A DNA stretch of 10,043 bases from Deltaproteobacteria bacterium (GTDB lineage: Bacteria; Desulfobacterota; Desulfuromonadia; Desulfuromonadales; Geothermobacteraceae), in contig RFIO01000486.1 of NCBI GenBank assembly GCA_003695205.1, positions 1 through 10,043 of the forward strand, in the 5' to 3' direction. This document shows positions 6,134 through 10,043 of the stretch, one piece after another. Positions within the stretch are counted from its first letter, which is position 1, and the number at the start of each line of letters is the position of its first letter. A model generated the notes under the pieces. It had not been told where the DNA came from, did no database searches, and saw only the letters and a list, made by a program, of their open reading frames with translations. The position numbers and the translations under genes were made by a program.

Positions 6134-7777
6134 TCAAGAAGTTGACTTCTCTTCCGGCCAGAAGCGCCGTTCCATCTCCTCAAGCAGAGGGACAAAGGAA
6201 CGCCGGTCCAGGGCGCTGATCGGCAGCGCGCCGAAGCGCCGGCACACATTTTCGGCCTCAACGGGATCGACCCGGTCGATCTTGTTGAACACCAGCAGCC
6301 TCGGCAGATGCTGCAGTTCAAGCTCTTGCAGGATCCGGTCCACCGATGCCATCCGCCCTTCAAAGCCCGGGGTCGAAATGTCGACCAGGTGCAGCAGCAG
6401 ATCGGCGTCCTCCAATTCTTCCAGGGTGGCCCGAAAGGCGCCGAACAGGCTTTTGGGCAGCTGGCGGATGAAGCCGACGGTATCGGTGATGATGATTTCA
6501 CGCTCGCTGGGAAAGCGCAGTCGGCGGCTGGCGGTATCGAGGGTGGCGAAAAGCAGGTCCTCGGTAAAGGTGGCACTCTGGGTCAGGGCATTGAGCAGAG
6601 TCGATTTGCCGGCGTTGGTATAGCCGACGATGGAGACCACCGGCACACCGGCCCGGATGCGCCGCTGACGGCGCTGCACCCGGCCGCGGGTCAGCTCGTT
6701 GAGCTGCTTTTCCAGGCGCCGGATGCGGTCGCGAATGCGGCGACGGTCGATCTCCAGCTTGGTTTCGCCCGGACCGCGGCCGCCGATGCCGCCCATCAGG
6801 CGGGAAAAGGCGGTACCCCGGCCGGTCAGGCGCGGCAGGATGTACTTGAGCTGGGCCAGTTCCACCTGCACCTTGCCGTCCCGGGTATGGGCCCGGCGGG
6901 CAAAGATATCGAGAATCAGCTGGGTGCGGTCGATGACCTTCAGTTCGGTCAGGGCGGCGATGGCCGCCACCTGGGCCGGCGCCAGGTCCTGGTCGAAAAC
7001 CAGAAGGGTGGCGCGCTGCTGCAGGGCCCGGATGATGACCTCGCGCATCTTCCCCTCCCCCATCAGGTAGCGGGGGTGAATCTTGTGGGCCCGCTGGACT
7101 ACCCGGTCGAGAACCTGGACATCGGCGGTGCGCGCCAGTTCCTCCAGTTCGTCGAGAGAGTCCTCAACCTGCTGGCGGTTTTCGCGGCTGACCGAGACAA
7201 GGATGGCCCGCTCGCGGCCGTCCTCCAGGTCGACGGTCTCCTCGGCCCGCCGTTCCAGCTCGTCATCAAGAGATTGGACGAATGCGGCGAAATCGAGATC
7301 GAGACGATAGAAATCGTCGAAGTGCTGAACCTCGTAGGTGCGCCCCTCCGGGTTGGGCGGGAGCAGATGGGCGACATCGGCAGGACCTGGCAGACCGGCT
7401 TCGTCGACGCCGATGGCGACCATCAGGTCCAGGCGCAAAAGCGAAAGGTCGTTGATGTCGTCCTGGGACAAAGGCTCGCCGCGCAGATGGGTATGCACGC
7501 AGCGCAGACCGCGCAGACCGCTGCGCCCGAGACCGAAACGGGACAGGTCAGGAATCACGATCTCCCGGTCATCGCCGAGAATGACGTGCTGGATGACGCC
7601 CTGGCGATCGATGATCAGGCCGATCTGCCGGCGCAGCTCAAAGGAGAGTTCGGTCAGGTAGCGGGCCAGTTCGCCGCTGATGACGCGTTCGGGCGGCAGC
7701 CGACGTCGATAGATGCGCTCAAGCGCCCGAACCTGGCTCGCCTTGAGCCCGGTGGTGGAACCCTGGATCACCGCCAT
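6134..7777 (-). CDS. hflX: Ribosome-associated GTPase HflX, long form
   Basis: A 547-residue GTPase. The HflX core occupies roughly residue 185 to the end. It contains the glycine-rich GGIGGRGPGETKLE segment, a helical coiled-coil stretch rich in Arg, the P-loop GYTNAGKS (385-392), DTVGF (432-436), NKID (498-501) and a short C-terminal region. HflX splits or rescues stalled 70S ribosomes on the 50S subunit, notably under heat or antibiotic stress. Compared with E. coli HflX (426 residues) there is an N-terminal extension of about 180 residues, typical of long forms in other phyla, which carries an HTH...S..D motif near 95-107 that resembles a JAMM metal site. The ATG at 7777 has AGGG about 8 nt upstream. 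A TTG at 7804 would lie inside the upstream hairpin and is not preferred. It begins the unit that continues into the transglycosylase and U32 genes. Confidence 0.96.
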   Translation of the reverse strand: MAVIQGSTTGLKASQVRALERIYRRRLPPERVISGELARYLTELSFELRRQIGLIIDRQGVIQHVILGDDREIVIPDLSRFGLGRSGLRGLRCVHTHLRGEPLSQDDINDLSLLRLDLMVAIGVDEAGLPGPADVAHLLPPNPEGRTYEVQHFDDFYRLDLDFAAFVQSLDDELERRAEETVDLEDGRERAILVSVSRENRQQVEDSLDELEELARTADVQVLDRVVQRAHKIHPRYLMGEGKMREVIIRALQQRATLLVFDQDLAPAQVAAIAALTELKVIDRTQLILDIFARRAHTRDGKVQVELAQLKYILPRLTGRGTAFSRLMGGIGGRGPGETKLEIDRRRIRDRIRRLEKQLNELTRGRVQRRQRRIRAGVPVVSIVGYTNAGKSTLLNALTQSATFTEDLLFATLDTASRRLRFPSEREIIITDTVGFIRQLPKSLFGAFRATLEELEDADLLLHLVDISTPGFEGRMASVDRILQELELQHLPRLLVFNKIDRVDPVEAENVCRRFGALPISALDRRSFVPLLEEMERRFWPEEKSTS

Positions 7778-7800
7778 GCGGGCACCCTGGGGGTAAAGAC

Positions 7801-7826
7801 GCAAGGGCCCGAAAACGGGCCCTTGC
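7801..7826 (-). terminator. Hairpin between fabI and hflX (weak terminator or attenuator)
   Basis: A perfect 11-bp GC-rich stem (7801-7811 with 7816-7826) closes an AAAA loop on the plus strand (TTTT as minus-strand RNA). It begins 27 nt after the fabI stop codon. The tract after it on the minus strand is only GTCTTTAC, so termination is probably partial. It may instead protect the 3' end of fabI mRNA or tune read-through into hflX, whose start is 24 nt further on. Confidence 0.6.
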
Positions 7827-7852
7827 AGGTGTGGATGTCGGGATGGATCGCG

Positions 7853-8620
7853 TCAGCCGGCAACAATACTGAATCCGCCATCGACGTAGTGAACCTCGCC
7901 GGTCACCCCCGAGGCGAGGTCGGAAAGCAGGTAGAGGGCCGAATTGCCGACCTCCTCCTGGGTCACGGTGCGCTTCAGCGGCGAACGCTCCTCCATGACA
8001 TGCAGCTTTTTCTTGAAATCGCCGATGCCCGAAGCGGCCAGGGTCTTGATCGGCCCGGCCGAGACCGCGTTGACGCGGATATTCTTTTCGCCGAACTCGG
8101 CCGCCAGGTAGCGGACCGACGATTCCAGCGCCGCCTTGGCCACGCCCATGACGTTGTACTGGGGCACCGCGCGCACGGCGCCAAGGTAGGTCATGGTCAC
8201 CACGCTTCCGCCCTCGCTCATCAGCGGCGCCGCGTAGCGGACCATGGGGATGAGCGAGTAGGCGCTGATATCCATGGCCAGGCGGAAGCCGTCACGGCTG
8301 GTCTGGGAAAAGGGATTCTTCAGATCGTCGCGGTTGGCAAAGGCCACCGAATGCACGACAAAATCGATCTTGCCCCAGCGCTTTTCCAGCTCGGCAAAGA
8401 CCGCCTCGATCTGCTCGTCCGAAGTCACGTCGCACGGCAGGATGATCTCGGATCCCAGGCTTTCGGCCAGGGGACGCACCCGCTTTTCCAGTGCCTCGTT
8501 CAGGTAGGTGAACGCCAGTTCGGCGCCATGCTCATGCAGTTTCTGGGCAGTCCCCCAGGCGATGCTCTTGTCGTTGGCGACGCCGAAGATGACGCCCCGC
8601 TTTCCACTCATCAGGCCCAT
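7853..8620 (-). CDS. fabI: Enoyl-[acyl-carrier-protein] reductase (NADH) FabI
   Basis: A 255-residue short-chain dehydrogenase-type enzyme that reduces trans-2-enoyl-ACP in the last step of each round of type II fatty-acid elongation, in the cytoplasm. The sequence matches FabI throughout: the cofactor-binding start GKRGVIFGVANDKSIAWG, the CDVT segment, HSVAFAN, and the catalytic set Tyr145 (TYLGAV), Tyr155 and Lys162 (QYNVMGVAK). These lie one residue off the E. coli numbering (146/156/163). The ending SAGPIKTLAASGI...GEVHYVDGGFSI is also typical. The ATG at 8620 gives the usual MGLMSGKRG start. AAGGAGG lies upstream with a rather long 10-nt gap, and no better-placed start codon exists. A candidate promoter is present just upstream and a hairpin follows the gene. 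Length is normal and nothing is missing. Confidence 0.97.
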   Translation of the reverse strand: MGLMSGKRGVIFGVANDKSIAWGTAQKLHEHGAELAFTYLNEALEKRVRPLAESLGSEIILPCDVTSDEQIEAVFAELEKRWGKIDFVVHSVAFANRDDLKNPFSQTSRDGFRLAMDISAYSLIPMVRYAAPLMSEGGSVVTMTYLGAVRAVPQYNVMGVAKAALESSVRYLAAEFGEKNIRVNAVSAGPIKTLAASGIGDFKKKLHVMEERSPLKRTVTQEEVGNSALYLLSDLASGVTGEVHYVDGGFSIVAG

Positions 8621-8654
8621 GGCACAGATTCCTCCTTCGGTTTGAAAACAGTGC

Positions 8655-8683
8655 TTTCTAGCAGATCGGCCGGCCGAAGGCAA
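8655..8683 (-). promoter_or_regulatory. Candidate fabI promoter with a palindrome in its spacer
   Basis: On the minus strand TTGCCT (8678-8683) and TAGAAA (8655-8660) are 17 nt apart, each matching 4 of 6 consensus bases. The spacer contains the 12-bp perfect palindrome TCGGCCGGCCGA (8666-8677). The same arms can pair with 8690-8696 (7 bp), so this stretch could also form a hairpin after the upstream stop codon at 8705, but no T-tract follows, which makes a terminator unlikely. Confidence 0.45.
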
Positions 8684-8704
8684 GCCGCCCGGCCGGACGC
8701 CCGC

Positions 8705-9499
8705 CTAGCCCCTGCCGGCCTTGACGACCATGTCGATCACCTGGTCGGCCGGGCGCGCCCCAGGACGGACGGTACCGTCGGGCAGGATGATGGTCGGGGT
8801 CGAGTTGATCCCGAGCTTTTTGACCAGTTCCAGATTGGCGTCAATGGCAGAAGCCTTGTCGCAGTCGGCCGGCTCGATGCTTTCTCCCTCGTAGACCCGG
8901 TCAAGCAGGCCGGCATCCCCCCGGCAGATAAGAGTCTTGCTCAGAGGATAGGCATCAGGATGCATCTTGAGCGGGTAGAGCTTGATATAGAAGCCGACGT
9001 TGGGCTCCATTTTCACCGCCTTGCGCAATTCACCGTGCAGCCGGGCGCAGTACGGGCAGCGCGGGTCGGTGAAGACGATCGCCTTGTACTGGGCCATGGG
9101 ATCGCCGATGTAGAAGGCATCCTCGAGCGGAATCTGTTTCAGGTCGACCTTGCGCGGGCCGGCATCGCCCGTGGAGCGTCCTTCCTCGATGGTAACGTTG
9201 GCCCGGTCCTTCAGGCGAATGATATTGCCGGCAACCACGTACTGCTTGGAGAAGTCGATATAGAGAGGAAAACGGTTCCCCTCCTTCTCCACCTCGACCC
9301 GCCAGACCCCGGGCATTTCGGAGAAGCGCACGCTGTGTACCTTGTCGACGCCGTCGCCGAGGATTTTGGCGGCCTCGGGCACATCAAGGGTATGGCAGTC
9401 CTTGCAGGATCCGGCGCCGCAGCCATCCCCTCCCATGGCCAGAGCCGACACGGGGAAGGAGCAGATCAGAAGAACCAGCAGGATAAAGAGAGAACGCAT
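8705..9499 (-). CDS. DsbC-family periplasmic thiol:disulfide protein with a CXXCH motif
   Basis: A 264-residue secreted protein. A signal peptide covers residues 1-21 (cleavage after ALA). Residues about 50-105 resemble the DsbC dimerisation domain (VDKVHSVRFSEMPGVWRVEV, then a segment ending ANVT). From about 138 there is a thioredoxin fold with the redox motif Cys148-Pro-Tyr-Cys151 in VFTDPRCPYCARLH, a second Cys pair (192 and 213) placed like the structural disulfide of DsbC, and a cis-proline at STP (Pro235). DsbC isomerises wrong disulfides in periplasmic proteins. Unlike E. coli DsbC, a stretch right after the signal peptide has Cys27 and a CKDCH motif (32-36), a c-type haem attachment signature. 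E. coli DsbC has CGYC rather than CPYC, so activity here could differ. GAGGTGA lies just before the ATG. Whether it is an isomerase, oxidase or haem protein is open. Confidence 0.88.
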   Translation of the reverse strand: MRSLFILLVLLICSFPVSALAMGGDGCGAGSCKDCHTLDVPEAAKILGDGVDKVHSVRFSEMPGVWRVEVEKEGNRFPLYIDFSKQYVVAGNIIRLKDRANVTIEEGRSTGDAGPRKVDLKQIPLEDAFYIGDPMAQYKAIVFTDPRCPYCARLHGELRKAVKMEPNVGFYIKLYPLKMHPDAYPLSKTLICRGDAGLLDRVYEGESIEPADCDKASAIDANLELVKKLGINSTPTIILPDGTVRPGARPADQVIDMVVKAGRG

Positions 9500-9543
9500 G
9501 AATCACCTCTGTTTCGATTGGTGGGGCAGAACACAGCGGGCAC

Positions 9544-9572
9544 ATTCTAAACCGCCGGCCGGCCTGGTGCAA
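9544..9572 (-). promoter_or_regulatory. Candidate promoter of the DsbC-family gene
   Basis: On the minus strand the -10 box TAGAAT (9544-9549, 5 of 6) lies 17 nt from a weaker -35 TTGCAC (9567-9572). The spacer holds GCCGGCCGGC (9554-9563), a perfect palindrome, within GGCCGGCC (9557-9564). Transcription would start near 9537, leaving a leader of about 40 nt. It diverges from the mntP promoter in the same 141-nt gap. Confidence 0.5.
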
Positions 9573-9591
9573 CCTCGCCAACGCCATTGCC

Positions 9592-9621
9592 TTGACCCCG
9601 AAACCGGGCGGGTGGTTAAAT
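9592..9621 (+). promoter_or_regulatory. Candidate mntP promoter
   Basis: TTGACC (9592-9597, 5 of 6) and TTAAAT (9616-9621, 4 of 6) are 18 nt apart. Transcription would begin near 9628, just before the ribosome-binding site GGAG at 9631-9634. No yybP-ykoY manganese riboswitch can fit in so short a leader, and none of its conserved core was seen in the gap. Confidence 0.45.
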
Positions 9622-9640
9622 GCAGCGCCCGGAGTTTCCG

Positions 9641-10043
9641 ATGGATATTCTGACCCTGCTCGCACTCGCCGTCGCCCTGGCCATGGACGCCTTCGCCGTC
9701 GCCCTGGGCACATCTCTGGCCCTGCCCCGGCTCACCGGCCGGCACCTGTTCCGGCTCGGCTGGCATTTCGGCCTGTTCCAGGCGCTGATGCCTATTGCCG
9801 GCTGGCTCGCCGGCCTGACCGTGCAGCGCTGGATCGTTGCCATCGATCACTGGATCGCCTTCGGCCTTTTGCTGTTCATCGGAGGACGCATGATCCGGGA
9901 AGCGATTGCCGGCGAAGAGGAGCGCTCCGAAACCGATCCGACCCGCGGCTGGTCGCTGGTACTGCTGTCGGTCGCCACCAGCATCGACGCCCTGGCCGTC
10001 GGCCTGACCCTAGCCATGCTCGGCGTCTCCATCTGGTTCCCCG
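9641..10043 (+). CDS. mntP: Manganese efflux pump MntP (3' end outside window)
   Basis: The first 134 residues of a multi-pass inner-membrane protein of the MntP (YebN) family, which exports Mn2+. The two internally related motifs of the family are present: AMDAFAVALG with Asp16, and ATSIDALAVGL with Asp116. Also visible are the conserved HWIAFGLLLFIGGRMI helix and a charged loop (GEEERSETD) between the two halves. The family is usually about 185-190 residues, so roughly 50 are cut off. The ATG at 9641 has GGAG 6 nt upstream and gives the family's usual N-terminus. An in-frame ATG at 9620 would add seven residues (MQRPEFP), but it overlaps the predicted -10 box and is less likely. The gene diverges from the DsbC-family gene. 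Confidence 0.95.
   Translation, partial: MDILTLLALAVALAMDAFAVALGTSLALPRLTGRHLFRLGWHFGLFQALMPIAGWLAGLTVQRWIVAIDHWIAFGLLLFIGGRMIREAIAGEEERSETDPTRGWSLVLLSVATSIDALAVGLTLAMLGVSIWFP

Noticed and set aside
8270..8345. Ala93 in FabI at the position of E. coli Gly93, a site of triclosan-resistance changes
   Set aside because: HSxAFAN with Ala is the normal state in many FabI proteins, including triclosan-sensitive ones, so it says nothing about resistance.
8670..8696. GC-rich inverted repeat after the DsbC-family stop codon as a Rho-independent terminator
   Set aside because: The 7-bp stem has a 13-nt loop and no T-tract follows; the sequence is better explained by the palindrome in the fabI promoter spacer.
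6308..9550. A 1080-codon open frame on the plus strand running antisense to hflX, fabI and the DsbC-family gene
   Set aside because: It lies wholly opposite genes with clear family matches. Its translation is low in structure-like pattern and rich in Gly/Asp/Gln typical of antisense reading of GC-rich codons. It also crosses several gene boundaries and promoters.
9500..9640. A yybP-ykoY manganese riboswitch before mntP
   Set aside because: The predicted leader is only about 13 nt and none of the conserved core could be seen in the gap.

Overview
The window looks like chromosomal DNA of a GC-rich (roughly 60%) Gram-negative bacterium, most likely a desulfuromonad (Geobacter/Desulfuromonas group). 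This placement is inference from the gene set: a long-form HflX, a lytic transglycosylase with three LysM modules, an HDOD-GGDEF protein, a DsbC-type protein carrying a CXXCH motif, and a lone UbiV-like U32 iron-sulfur protein. No rRNA, tRNA, CRISPR array, insertion sequence or phage gene was seen.

Layout. The window opens with the repetitive, very basic C-terminal tail of a plus-strand gene (1-270), closed by a strong bidirectional terminator (306-347). From 363 to 9499 every gene is on the minus strand. Read in transcription order they are: a periplasmic DsbC-family protein (9499-8705), fabI (8620-7853), hflX (7777-6134), an MltD-like lytic transglycosylase (6084-4384), a UbiV-like U32 protein (4382-3627), a membrane TPR protein (3511-2786), an Smr-domain protein (2781-2092) and an HDOD-GGDEF protein (1925-363). 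At the right edge mntP begins on the plus strand (9641 onward) and runs off the window, diverging from the DsbC-family gene.

Transcription units. hflX, the transglycosylase and the U32 gene are closely spaced (49 nt and 1 nt), so they probably form one unit. The TPR and Smr genes (4 nt apart) have their own strong candidate promoter with a perfect TTGACA box. The DsbC-family gene, fabI and mntP each have a candidate sigma-70 promoter. The DsbC-family and fabI promoters share a GGCCGGCC palindrome at the same place between the -35 and -10 boxes, which is the most unexpected regulatory signal seen here.

Functions. The cluster mixes housekeeping and envelope roles: fatty-acid elongation (FabI), periplasmic disulfide chemistry, murein cleavage, ribosome rescue (HflX and perhaps Smr), c-di-GMP signalling and Mn2+ export. 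No complete new defence or mobile system was found. The points most worth following are the lone UbiV-like protein, the CXXCH-bearing DsbC relative, the JAMM-like motif in the HflX extension, the shared promoter palindrome and a structured intergenic region at 1926-2091.
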